Shown: piece by piece, positions 49,211-58,123 of the stretch | Position numbering within the stretch: the first letter of the stretch is position 1 | Layout of the letters: the number at the start of each line of letters is the position of its first letter | From: Abditibacterium sp. | GTDB lineage: Bacteria > Armatimonadota > Abditibacteriia > Abditibacteriales > Abditibacteriaceae | Direction: 5' to 3' | Assembly (NCBI GenBank): GCA_030448265.1 | Contig: JAUJNG010000009.1 | Location: 117,189 to 181,188, forward strand | Length of the DNA: 64,000 bases | Position numbers and translations under genes: made by a program | The notes under the pieces: generated by a model | Databases searched by the model: none | The model's input: only the letters and a program-made list of their open reading frames with translations | Told to the model about the DNA's origin: nothing

Positions 49211-49995
49211 ATGAAAAGGAACGCTTTTACTCTGATTGAACTGCTCGTCGTCATGGCCATAATTTCGATATTGGCGGCGATTCTGTTTCCGGTTTTCGGT
49301 CGCGCCAGGGAAAACGCGCGGCGTTCGAGCTGCCAGTCGAATTTGAAGCAGCTCGGCCTGGCACTGACGCAATAGCCCAGGACTACGACGAAACCATGCC
49401 TCTGCGCCGTTTTGCGCCCGTGGTGTCGCCCAACTTCGACGACAATAGCTGGCGCACCGTGGCGCAGCCCTACATCAAAAGCACGCAGGTGTTTTCCTGT
49501 CCCTCCAACCCCGACAACGGCAAAATCACCTACGACCCCGAATTCAACCGTTCCTACGCGGGCAACTGCAACTGGGTCAACCGCGACACCGGCGAGGTCG
49601 GCTCGCCCAGCGCGCCACAGCCAACGACTGCCGAACATGAAACCGGATTCTTCGGCCAGGTCTCGCCGCTCAAACTGGCGCAGTTCGACAGTCCCGCACA
49701 GCTTATCGCCGTCACCGAAATCTGGCACGTCCCTTATGTCACAGTGATTATCGACCGCAACGACCTCTCCTTCGACGACACGCCAAGCGGCGGCCAGAAC
49801 TGGAGCAACGTTTACGGCAACGCGCTCTTCGCGGGGCACATGGGCACCTCCAACTACCTCTTCGCCGACGGCCACGTCAAAGCGATGCGCCCGCTTCAAA
49901 CTATTCAGGGCACCAATTTGTGGTATCGCAGTGGAGCGCCCATCTCGGCGGGAGGCCGCGACGCGCTTGCGCTCGCGCAGCAAAAAGCGTTCTAA
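49211..49995 (+). CDS. DUF1559 pilin-like protein (copy 2), frame broken near 49374
   Basis: First part from the ATG at 49211: [47 protein letters not shown], then TAG. The second part resumes in the next frame with [15 protein letters not shown] and runs to [11 protein letters not shown] near the C terminus. Adding one base at 49373-49375 (caatag to caatatg) makes [14 protein letters not shown], exactly the family pattern. The first 140 or so bases are nearly identical to those of copy 1, while the rest differs. Confidence 0.88.
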
Positions 49996-50018
49996 GAACC
50001 TGTGTGCAGAGGCAACAG

Positions 50019-50085
50019 AGGCGGGACTGACGTCCTCTTCCAATCGGAGGCAGTCAGGGATTGGAAGAGGACGTCAGTCCCGCCT
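50019..50085. repeat. Intergenic hairpin, 27-bp perfect arms
   Basis: Arms 50019-50045 and 50059-50085, 13-base loop. A half copy exists at 3758-3780. Lies between the DUF1559 and PepSY genes. Confidence 0.92.
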
Positions 50086-50126
50086 GGACAGCCTCTTTGG
50101 ATAAGCTCTAAACCACCGCCAATTTC

Positions 50127-51199
50127 ATGCGGAAAGCCTTTTTGTGGGGTCATCGCTGGCTGGGACTTGCCGCCGCGCTCGTGATCGCCTTTCTGGGCGT
50201 TTCGGGCGCGGCGCTGGTGTTTCGGCCCGAACTCGACGCCCGACTCAACCCGCAACTGCTGCGCGTCGAACCGCGATCTTCCACCGCGTCATTTCAAGGC
50301 ACTTACGACGCGACGCGGCGCCACTTTCCCGACCGCAAAATCTCCTTCCTCTTCGCCGCCAAAACTCCCGACGCGACGCACGAACTGTGGCTCGACGGCG
50401 GCGAACTGCGCGTCTACGCCGATCCCTATTCGGGCGCGATTCTGGGAAGTCGAAGCGAAGCGGGCGGCTTTTCCCCTGGCTGTTTCGCGCCCACACCCAT
50501 CTTTTCGCGGGCGAAGTCGGTGAATCAATTGCGGGCTGGGCGGGGCTGATTCTGGCGAGCCTGTCGGTGTCGGGGCTGGTTTTATGGTGGCCGCGCGCCC
50601 AGTCGGGCTGGAAACGCGCCTTTAAGCCCAATTTAAAAACCAACTGGAAAGGCCGCATTTACGAACTGCATCGCGCGGCCGGATTTTATCTTTGCGCCTT
50701 GCTGCTGATTTCGAGTTTGAGCGGCGCCGCGCTGGTGTGGCCCGATGCGGCAACGAAAGTGGCGTCTATTTTTGGCGTCTCACAACCGCCGAAAGTCAAA
50801 GCGAGCGAGGGAAAATGGCGCGATGTGGATGAGTTGGTTTCGCTTGCCAGCCGCGCGTTTCCCGATGGCCGCGTCACGCGCCTCAGTTTTCCGGCCAAAG
50901 CGGGCGCACCATTGGTGATTCGCAAAAAACTGGCGGGCGAGGCGCATCCCAACGGCATGAACAACATCGCGCTCGACGCCGCGACGGGGCGGGTTCTCTC
51001 GGTTTCCGATTCGAGAAAAGCTGGATGGGGCGAACGGCTGCTCAATTTGCGTTATCCGCTTCATATCGGCGTCTGGGGCGGCCTTTGGACGCGGGTTCTT
51101 ATGGCAGTTGGCGGCATCGGTGCGGCTCTGCTGAGCGTTTCGGGCGTCGTGATGTGGGCGAATCGGTTGAAACCCAAAAGAGCGCCGCGCCGGATTTGA
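50127..51199 (+). CDS. PepSY-associated membrane protein (PiuB-like), frame broken near 50470
   Basis: Part 1 (to about 50470): MRKAFLWGHRWLGLAAALVI with the first helix, then a PepSY-like periplasmic domain with LYSG-type ending ADPYSGAILGSRSE. Part 2 in the next frame: LFPWLFRAHTHLFAGEVG, WAGLILASLSVSGLVLWWP, YELHRAAGFYLCALLLISS and a C-terminal helix pair. Membrane His residues (HRW, HTHLF, LHRAAG, PLHIG) match the family, which is linked to iron-siderophore utilisation or ferric reduction. One added T in the TTTT at 50469-50472 restores about 357 residues. Confidence 0.85.
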
Positions 51200-51255
51200 C
51201 CTCCGGCGCCTTTGTTAATCTTTTAATCGCAATTTCTTCATTTCGAGGTAACACG

Positions 51256-52541
51256 TTGACCAAAATTTCGACTCAGGCGCGCATGGAAGATTTCTTCTAC
51301 CGCGAACTTCTCAAATATCTCTACATGGCCGAGCAGAAGCGGCGCTGGAACCCCTTCACTGACATCCCCTACGACCACGCCAACCCCAATTCGAGCCAGA
51401 CGCTCGCGCAGTGCGTCGAAACTTTTTGCGCCGTCGAGATGTATCTGCCCGATTTCACCTCGAAAATGCTCCACATGATTCGGCGCAGTCGAGGGCGTAG
51501 CTGGTTTCACATCAACTGGGGCTACGAGGAATCAAGCATTCGCTCACGCTCGAAGGTTGGCTTCTGGCGTCGGGCCACCGGACGGAAGAACAGCGTCAGG
51601 CGGTAGAGGCTTCGCTTTCGGCTCTCGAATGGGAGCTGCCCTACGACCATCCGCGCCAGATGGTGTGCTACACCATGATTCAGGAACTGGCGACGTTCTG
51701 GAACTATCGCAACCTCGAAAAAATGGCCGCCAAAGAGAAAGATCTGGCGCTCGTGACCGGACTTCGCATTATCTCGGTGGACGAGCGCGTCCATTACAAC
51801 TTTTTCCGCAACACCGTCAAAGAGTGGATGAAATGGGACGAAGCGGGCACGGTTGAAGACCTCAAATATGTGTTCGACCATTTCTCGATGCCAGGCCGCA
51901 CCCAGATTCCTGGCTACGACGAAGCGGCGGCGGTGCTGGCCAAAACCGGCATCTACGGGCCGCGCGAATACATCAAACTCGTCAAAAACCCGATTCTGGA
52001 AGATTTGCGCCTCGATAAAGATTTCAAGAAGTTGGAAGACCGCGAGGCACAGGAAGAAGCTGCCAAAGCTGAAAAAGCGGCGCTGGAAAGTTCGGTCGAG
52101 AAAATCAGCCTCGGCAACGGCCACGCCGTCGCCAAAAACGGCGAGGGCGAGGGCAAACATCCTTTCAATTCCAACGCGATTTCCAAAGTTTTGGAGAATT
52201 TAAAGCCAGGCGGCAGCAAATGGGACTCGCGCAGCGACATCCCCACCTATGCCAACGGTCGCAAGCGCAGCGCGTTTCTGGATGTGGTAGGAATCGAGCC
52301 GCAGGTGCGCGAGGCGCCGTCGCGCTCGATTATTTTGAGTCACGAAGCCGAAAAACTGCGCGGGTCGCGCGGCATGGACAAAGTGGAAGGCGCGCTCGAT
52401 CAGATGCTGATGAACCTCGGCGACGAACTCTCCAACAACGCCGAGGAAATGCGCGAAGAACGCGCCCAGATCCAGCGCGAACGCGCCGCCACGCGCACCA
52501 ACCGCGTCAAAAACAACAAACTCTTCCGCGATAGCGAGTAA
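51256..52541 (+). CDS. Acyl-ACP desaturase (ferritin-like), frame broken near 51534
   Basis: Soluble di-iron enzyme inserting a double bond into acyl-ACP. TTG start at 51256 after GAGGT. Part 1: MEDFFYRELLKYLYMAEQKR, VETFCAVEMYLPDFT (first Glu ligand), WFHINWGYEES. Part 2 in the next frame continues KHSLTLEGWLLASG, completing the EExKH ligand box, then VDERVHYNFF (second box). One added A at 51534 (tcaag to tcaaag) joins them. A charged C-terminal extension of about 150 residues beyond the desaturase fold is unusual and unrecognised. Confidence 0.88.
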
Positions 52542-52600
52542 TTTATTCTTGTACAACGCTTATCTTCAGCGTGTGTGGCTAATGTGCTACGGATGGTTGA

Positions 52601-52638
52601 CAGTCAGGCCTCTCTCGCTGTCGCTTCGCGTTCTCCAA
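52601..52638. repeat. Half copy of the cgctgacgcttcgcg repeat family
   Basis: cagtcaggcctctctcgctg and the following 18 bases match, with a few differences, the right arm of the inverted repeat at 58082-58116. Confidence 0.8.
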
Positions 52639-52668
52639 TCTCCCTTTTATCGCTAAAATGGAAACGCT

Positions 52669-53424
52669 ATGCAAAATCAATCCCCCGTTCGCGTTCTGGT
52701 GTGGGACGAAGCCCCGCGCCACGCACCCAAGTCGCTTTACCCGTCTTCCATCAACGGCGCCATTGCCGAAGCGCTGAATAGTCAGGGCGGCGGAAATGTC
52801 ACTGCCGATCTCGCCAATCTCGACGACGAAAACCAGGGCATCACTGCCGAGAAGCTGCAAAACTACGACGTTTTATTGTGGTGGGGCCACGCGCGTCACG
52901 GCGAAGTAAAAGATGAAGTCGCGCAAATTGTCAAAAACGCGGTTCATAACGACGGTCTGGGCTTTATTCCGCTTCATTCGGGCCACTATTCCAAGACTTA
53001 CAAAGCCGTTTTGGAAGCGACCGGCCATCTCAAAGGCGGCTGGCGCGAAATCGAGGGTTTCGAGAGCGAAGAGATCACCGTCTGCGCGCCCAAACATCCC
53101 ATCGCGGCGGGTATCGAAGATTTCGTCCTCGACGCCGAAGAAATGTATGGTTCGCCTTTTGGCGCGCCGCCGTTTCAAACGCTGGTGTTTCAGAGCTATT
53201 TCCCGCACGGCGGCGAGTATTTCCCCTGCGGCTTCACCGTCACGGTGGGAAAAGGCATCGATCCTGATTTCAGTTCGGGCAAGGGCAAAGGCGCCAATCA
53301 GGGCGAAGGCGCGGGACGGGTTTTCTACTTCCGGCCAGGCCACGAAACCGTCGGGACTTACCACCATCCGATTGTGCAGAAAATTCTGCTCAACGCGGTG
53401 AACTGGTGCGCGCGACGGTCGTAA
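52669..53424 (+). CDS. ThuA-domain protein (trehalose utilisation family)
   Basis: 251 residues, soluble, with the class I glutamine-amidotransferase-like ThuA fold: VRVLVWDEAPRHAP, YDVLLWWGHARHGEV, GFIPLHSGHYSKTYKAVL, VFYFRPGHETVGTYHHPIV. These match the short ThuA type linked to sugar metabolism. No sugar operon is adjacent. Confidence 0.92.
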   Translation: MQNQSPVRVLVWDEAPRHAPKSLYPSSINGAIAEALNSQGGGNVTADLANLDDENQGITAEKLQNYDVLLWWGHARHGEVKDEVAQIVKNAVHNDGLGFIPLHSGHYSKTYKAVLEATGHLKGGWREIEGFESEEITVCAPKHPIAAGIEDFVLDAEEMYGSPFGAPPFQTLVFQSYFPHGGEYFPCGFTVTVGKGIDPDFSSGKGKGANQGEGAGRVFYFRPGHETVGTYHHPIVQKILLNAVNWCARRS

Positions 53425-53446
53425 TTTTTATAGCCACAAAAAGAAC

Positions 53447-53480
53447 AAAAGAGTCGCAGCGTTGGCTGCGGCTCTTTTTG
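53447..53480. terminator. Terminator after the ThuA gene
   Basis: Stem gagtcgcagc/gctgcggctc with a gttg loop, flanked by A and T tracts. The stem and loop are almost identical to the one at 54262-54306. Confidence 0.82.
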
Positions 53481-53515
53481 ATTTTAGACTGCGTTGTGGC
53501 TCAAGGAGGAACAAT

Positions 53516-53776
53516 ATGTCCTTAACGATTGAACTTTTGCCCGCTCAGGAACAACAAATCCAGCAAGAAGCCGAACGCGCGGGCGTTTCGGTCAGTGAAA
53601 TCGTGAGGCGCGCGCTCGACGCGCGGTTTCCAGTTACCGGTGGCGCTTCCAATGGAAAAGCCAGGGAAGATGCGCCCTTGAACGAGGAAGAACGCGCGGA
53701 AGAAGAGCGCATTTTCGCGCAACTTCACGCCAATATCAATGAAACGCGGCGTTCTCTCGAAATGAGGACGCTCTGA
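53516..53776 (+). CDS. Ribbon-helix-helix-type antitoxin of a PIN module
   Basis: 86 residues: LTIELLPAQEQQIQQEAERA, GVSVSEIVRRALDARF, then a Glu-rich tail that would bind the toxin. The ATG at 53516 has AAGGAGGA upstream. The stop overlaps the PIN toxin start by one base (TGATG). Expected to be a DNA-binding autorepressor. Confidence 0.82.
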   Translation: MSLTIELLPAQEQQIQQEAERAGVSVSEIVRRALDARFPVTGGASNGKAREDAPLNEEERAEEERIFAQLHANINETRRSLEMRTL

Positions 53777-54252
53777 TGCCGCGCGTCATCGTTTTAGACA
53801 CATTTCCTCTCAGCAACATGGCGCGTCGGGAAGCGGCCCAGCCCACAACAGTTGGAGAAAAATGCCGGCAGTGGGTCAACAGTTGCCTTGCGGCAGGAAA
53901 CCTCGTTGTCGCGCCGTCGATTTGCTATTTCGAGGTGTTGCGCGAAATGGAGCGTCTGGGCGCAACCGCCCAAATCGAACGTTTGAAAACGTTCTGTTTT
54001 GCGGCGCCAAACCGTTTTTTGTCCATCACCGACACGCATTTAGAATCAGCCGCGAAGTTGTGGGCGCAGGCGCGCCAAAACGGGACACCAACCGCCAGTC
54101 CCGACGCCTTGGATGTTGATGTCATTCTCGCCGCACAAACCTTGAGTTTGGGACTTTCGCCGCATGAATACGTCGTAGCAACCACCAATGTTGGCCACCT
54201 CGCGCAGTTCGTCAGCGCGGAAGGGTGGATGGGCATCGCGCCTGGATCGTAA
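53776..54252 (+). CDS. PIN-domain toxin
   Basis: 158 residues: VIVLDTFPLSNMA with the first Asp, SICYFEVLREMERLG with the conserved Glu, and ALDVDVILAAQTL with the central Asp of the PIN active site; ATTNVGHLAQF fits the fourth position (Asn in place of Asp). Probably an RNase of the VapC type. Coupled to its antitoxin. Confidence 0.85.
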   Translation: MPRVIVLDTFPLSNMARREAAQPTTVGEKCRQWVNSCLAAGNLVVAPSICYFEVLREMERLGATAQIERLKTFCFAAPNRFLSITDTHLESAAKLWAQARQNGTPTASPDALDVDVILAAQTLSLGLSPHEYVVATTNVGHLAQFVSAEGWMGIAPGS

Positions 54253-54261
54253 ATCGGGCAC

Positions 54262-54306
54262 AAAACAAAAAGAGTCGCGGCGTTGGCTGCGACTCTTTTT
54301 TGTTTT
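54262..54306. terminator. Bidirectional terminator after the PIN toxin
   Basis: aaaacaaaaagagtcgc stem with its complement, around a ggcgttggct loop, U tracts on both strands. It serves the convergent gene at 54306-55007 as well. Confidence 0.9.
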
Positions 54307-55007
54307 CAGGTGCTGCGTAATTTCAGTATAAAATTCGGTCTTCTTGACCAAACCTCTACATAGGGTTCAGCATCGCGGAATGTCCAAACGACCAGTTCCA
54401 TTTCTTTGGGCATATAGAAATCGTCGTCTGGCCAATGAATGTGCCATCCTCCCATCACCGCGAAATATTGGTCATGAAGCGCAGGGGCAGAGTATGGCGA
54501 CCTTTCCATCCAATAATCTCCGTATTGATCGATGATCTCGCCTTGCAGCGCATCATAATCAGTGCGCTTTCGATTTTGTTCGCGTAGCCATGTCTCGACC
54601 TTCTCGCTTCCGTAGAGGCAAACCGCATCAATCGGTGGAAACGACCGAGATTCCACCCCATAAAGTTTTTGCCCCTCGATTTCAACATCCTCCAGGGTTG
54701 TCTTGTGTTGGTAAATCACTGTGCCTTCAGTCAAAGGAAATTCTGGGCCTTCGAAATCCTCATTTTCCAGACATTCAAAGACACTGATAACGCCCTCCGC
54801 CGAATTGCCCTGCTTGGTCAACCATGAGGAATCAAGAGTTATCCAGTGACGATAGCCTCCTATCCAAGTCAAATGTCCCGACGGTAAATTTGAAGGGCCT
54901 TCGCCGCCCCAATATGCTACTGGCCCATTTTCGTTAGGCTCGTCTGTGAGATATAAACACGGTTTTTCTAACCGGTGCCCTTCTGCAATGAGTTCTTCAA
55001 ATGTCAT
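54306..55007 (-). CDS. Hypothetical protein (233 residues)
   Basis: Soluble, acidic, Trp/Tyr-rich (HLTWIGGYRHWITLDSSW, MGGWHIHWPDDDFYMPKEM). Less G+C-rich than neighbouring housekeeping genes, similar in look to the orphan at 44393-44782. No recognisable motif; its position beside a TA module suggests accessory DNA. Confidence 0.65.
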   Translation of the reverse strand: MTFEELIAEGHRLEKPCLYLTDEPNENGPVAYWGGEGPSNLPSGHLTWIGGYRHWITLDSSWLTKQGNSAEGVISVFECLENEDFEGPEFPLTEGTVIYQHKTTLEDVEIEGQKLYGVESRSFPPIDAVCLYGSEKVETWLREQNRKRTDYDALQGEIIDQYGDYWMERSPYSAPALHDQYFAVMGGWHIHWPDDDFYMPKEMELVVWTFRDAEPYVEVWSRRPNFILKLRST

Positions 55008-55022
55008 GGTTTCTCCAATTTT

Positions 55023-56120
55023 TCACGCTTCGGGATAACTGCCAATGATTTTATAACTCACCGTATGCCCGCTGAGTTCTTCCAGCGCCAACTGCAACTT
55101 TTCGTCGCCCCTGTGCCCCGAAATATCGGCGAAAAAGCGATATTCCCACGCCTGCTGGCGCGAGGGACGGCTTTGAATCATCGAAATGTTGACGCCGTGA
55201 CGCGAAAACACGCCCAAAACATCGACCAGAGCGCCAGGTTTGTGCGGGGTGAGAAAGGTGAGCGAGGTTTTATCGCGTCCGCTTGGCGCGGGCGCTTTGT
55301 CGTTCGCGCCGACTACGAAAAAGCGGGTTTTGTTGCCGCTCAAATCTTCGATGTTGCGCGCCGCGATCTGCACGCCGTAGATATTGGCCGCCAGCGCCGA
55401 ACTAATCGCCGCCGTGCCGTCTTCCTGCGCCGCCATTTCCGCGCCGCGCGCGGTTGAGGTGACCGGAATCCGCGCCGCGTTGGGAAGGTGATTTTGCAGC
55501 CAGCCGCGACACTGCGCCAGGCCCTGCTCGTGCGAATACACCGCGCCAATGCGGCCCAGTTCGCAGTTGGAAAGCAGACAATGATGGATATTCAGTTCGA
55601 TTTCGGCGCAAATCGTTAAATTCGTGTGCGCCAGAATGTCTAAATTGGCCACGACCAGGCCGTGAATCGAGTTTTCGATGGCAATCACGGCGTAATCAGC
55701 GTTGTTGGAGGCGACTTCGTGACAGGCCTCGTCGGGCGTGGCGCAGGGCAGAAACTCGACAGCGTTGCCGAAAAACTGCGCGGCGGCTTCCTGCGTATTG
55801 GTTCCAGCGGGGCCGAGAAACGCGACTTTGGCGGGATGCTCGGCGGCGCGGCAGGCGCTTATAATCTCGCGGTAGATCGCGGTGATGGCTTCGGGCGGCA
55901 AAATGCCGCCTAAATCGGCCTGCTTTTGGCGTAATTTGGCGTAAATCAGCTTTTCGCGCGCCGGATCGTGGAAGGGCAGGCCGCTTCGCTTTTTGATTTC
56001 GCCCACTTCGAGGGCGCACTTGGCGCGCTGTTGGAGCAGGAGCAGCAACTGGTCGTCGAGGGCGTCGATTTGGTCGCGCCAGTGAGATAAATCGGCGGGG
56101 ATGTCGCTTGGCATCATCAT
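55023..56120 (-). CDS. pheA: Bifunctional chorismate mutase/prephenate dehydratase (P-protein)
   Basis: 365 residues, phenylalanine pathway. An N-terminal AroQ-type mutase (RDQIDALDDQLLLLLQQRA, VGEIKKRSGLPFHDPARE) is followed by the dehydratase (VAFLGPAGTNTQEAA, ENSIHGLVVANLD, the NKTRFFVVG motif) and a C-terminal ACT domain (GALVDVLGVFSRHGVNISMI, IQSRPSRQ) for feedback inhibition by Phe. Divergent from accD. Confidence 0.95.
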   Translation of the reverse strand: MMMPSDIPADLSHWRDQIDALDDQLLLLLQQRAKCALEVGEIKKRSGLPFHDPAREKLIYAKLRQKQADLGGILPPEAITAIYREIISACRAAEHPAKVAFLGPAGTNTQEAAAQFFGNAVEFLPCATPDEACHEVASNNADYAVIAIENSIHGLVVANLDILAHTNLTICAEIELNIHHCLLSNCELGRIGAVYSHEQGLAQCRGWLQNHLPNAARIPVTSTARGAEMAAQEDGTAAISSALAANIYGVQIAARNIEDLSGNKTRFFVVGANDKAPAPSGRDKTSLTFLTPHKPGALVDVLGVFSRHGVNISMIQSRPSRQQAWEYRFFADISGHRGDEKLQLALEELSGHTVSYKIIGSYPEA

Positions 56121-56192
56121 TTATAAGCTAACACTGCCGCTCAGAAATTGCCGCGCGGCGCTCAATCACGGAAGATTAACACGGTTTTAACG

Positions 56193-57011
56193 ATGGTCAT
56201 GTCCCCCGAAGCCGCGCCGGTCGCGGCGCGCCTGGAAGAAATTCCCGCCAATCTGGTCACCAAGTGTCCCTCCTGCAACACCATGCTGGTCACCAAGGAC
56301 TGGCTGCGCGACCTCAAAACCTGCGCGCGCTGCTCCCATCATTTTCGTCTGGGCGCGCGCGAACGCATCGCCATTCTCACCGAAAATTTCGAGGAATGGG
56401 ACGCCGAACTCGCGCCGCGCGACCCGCTCCAATTCCCCGAATATCTGCCCAAGCGAAACGCCGCGCAAATCAAAACCGGCGCCAAAGACTCGATGCTGTC
56501 GGGCGCTGCAACAATTGAAAATCGCCCCATCGCCATCGCCGCCTCCGATTTCGACTTCATGGGCGGCTCGATGGGCAGCGTGTTCGGCGAGAAAATCACG
56601 AGGCTTTTCGAGCGCGCTCTCGATGAAAAACGCCCCGTTCTCACCGCGACTTCGACCGGCGGCGCCAGAATGCAGGAAGGCCTGATGAGCCTGATGCAAA
56701 TGGCGAAAACCTCGGCGGCGGTGGCAAGATTGCGCGAGGAGCGGTTGCCGTTTATCTCGATTTTGACCGACCCTTCGATGGCGGGCGTTCAAGCCTCGTT
56801 CGCCTCATTGGGCGATGTTTTGGTGGCCGAGCCTGGCGCGATGATCGGTTTTACCGGCGCGCGCGTCATCGAACAGAACCTGCGGATTAAGCTGCCCAAA
56901 GATTTCCAGAGCGCCGAATTTCAAATGGCGCACGGGCAGATTGATATGATCGTGCCGCGCGCCAAACTCAAAGAGTCGCTGGCGCAACTTTTGTCCTTAC
57001 TTTTAGATTGA
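56193..57011 (+). CDS. accD: Acetyl-CoA carboxylase carboxyltransferase beta subunit
   Basis: Together with AccA transfers carboxyl from biotin to acetyl-CoA, first step of fatty acid synthesis. The Cys4 zinc ribbon is CPSC and CARC near residues 25-50. The crotonase-type core has MGGSMGSVFGEKI, STGGARMQEGLMSLMQM, AEPGAMIGFTGARVIEQ. Start taken as the ATG at 56193; an ATG at 56199 is also possible. Confidence 0.95.
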   Translation: MVMSPEAAPVAARLEEIPANLVTKCPSCNTMLVTKDWLRDLKTCARCSHHFRLGARERIAILTENFEEWDAELAPRDPLQFPEYLPKRNAAQIKTGAKDSMLSGAATIENRPIAIAASDFDFMGGSMGSVFGEKITRLFERALDEKRPVLTATSTGGARMQEGLMSLMQMAKTSAAVARLREERLPFISILTDPSMAGVQASFASLGDVLVAEPGAMIGFTGARVIEQNLRIKLPKDFQSAEFQMAHGQIDMIVPRAKLKESLAQLLSLLLD

Positions 57012-57034
57012 ACGCCACCAAAAAACTGTAAACA

Positions 57035-58030
57035 ATGTTATCCCGATGGCTCCATCTCGAACAGCCTATAGTCGATATTGAAGAACAAATAGACGAAATC
57101 AAACGTCTCGCCGCGACCGAAAATCTCGACCAGTCGACTAAAATCAACCGGCTCGAAGAACGCAAGCGCGACGTGATGAGACGTATTTTCTCCGACCTCT
57201 CGCCCTGGGAACGGGTGCAGATGGCGCGGCATCCCAAACGCCCCTACTCGCTCGATTACATCGGTGCGCTCTGCTCCGATTGGGTCGAACTGCACGGCGA
57301 CCGCGCTTTTGGCGACGACGGCGCCATCGTCGCCGGTTTCGCGCGCCTGAACGGGCGCAGCGTGGCGGTGATTGGCAATCAAAAAGGCCGCGACACCAAA
57401 GAGCGCCAACTTCGCAATTTCGGTCAGCCTTCGCCCGAAGGACTTCGCAAAGCGGGCCGCGTCATGGAAATGGCGGCGCGTTTCGGGCGGCCCATTATTT
57501 CGCTCATCGATACGCAGGGCGCCGCGTGCAGTCCCGCCGCCGAAGAGCGCGGCATTTCCGAGGCGATTGCCCATTCGCAACTGCTGATGAGCCGTTTGAA
57601 AGTGCCGATTATCGTGGTGATAATCGGCGAAGGCTGTTCGGGCGGCGCGATTGCGACCGCTTTAGGCGACCGCGTTTTGATGCTCGAACACGCGTATTAC
57701 TCGGTGATTTCGCCTGAAGCGTGCGCCTCGATTTTGTTCCGCGATCCAGCCAGAGCGGCCGAAGTTTCGGGGCAGCTCAAAATTACCGCCGACGACGCGC
57801 TGCGTTTGGGTGTCATCGAAGAGATCATCCCCGAACCTCTGGGTGGCGCGCACCGCGATTTGAAAGGCATGAGCGCGGCGCTGGGCGCGGCCATCGAGAA
57901 GCATTTAAGCGCGTTGGAAGCTTTGTCGCCGGAAGAGCTTTTGGAAGGGCGTTACCAGCGTTTTCGAAAGCTGGGCGATTTGGACGATCCGCAGGTGGCG
58001 ACAGCGCATTTGAACGGAACACCGGTTTAG
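57035..58030 (+). CDS. accA: Acetyl-CoA carboxylase carboxyltransferase alpha subunit
   Basis: 331 residues: VELHGDRAFGDDGAIVAG, VIGNQKGRDTKERQLRNFG, IDTQGAACSPAAEERG, VIIGEGCSGGAIATALGDRV, EHAYYSVISPEACASIL. It lies 23 bp after accD; both are probably co-transcribed to keep alpha and beta balanced. Confidence 0.96.
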   Translation: MLSRWLHLEQPIVDIEEQIDEIKRLAATENLDQSTKINRLEERKRDVMRRIFSDLSPWERVQMARHPKRPYSLDYIGALCSDWVELHGDRAFGDDGAIVAGFARLNGRSVAVIGNQKGRDTKERQLRNFGQPSPEGLRKAGRVMEMAARFGRPIISLIDTQGAACSPAAEERGISEAIAHSQLLMSRLKVPIIVVIIGEGCSGGAIATALGDRVLMLEHAYYSVISPEACASILFRDPARAAEVSGQLKITADDALRLGVIEEIIPEPLGGAHRDLKGMSAALGAAIEKHLSALEALSPEELLEGRYQRFRKLGDLDDPQVATAHLNGTPV

Positions 58031-58032
58031 TC

Positions 58033-58116
58033 GAGAACGCGAAGCGTCAGCGAGTGAGGCTTGACTGGAACTTTACACTGGCAGTCAGGCCTCACTCGCT
58101 GACGCTTCGCGTTCTC
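58033..58116. repeat. Intergenic hairpin, 35-bp arms with one mismatch (cgctgacgcttcgcg family)
   Basis: Arms 58033-58067 and 58082-58116, 14-base loop, between accA (stop at 58030) and pgeF (start at 58124). Single arms of the same family occur at 52601-52638 and 59393-59423. Confidence 0.93.
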
Positions 58117-58123
58117 CAATTCG

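Noticed and set aside
49211..49375. A stand-alone 54-residue pilin-like peptide
   Set aside because: The second half of the same DUF1559 protein follows in the next frame, and one base restores the family pattern.
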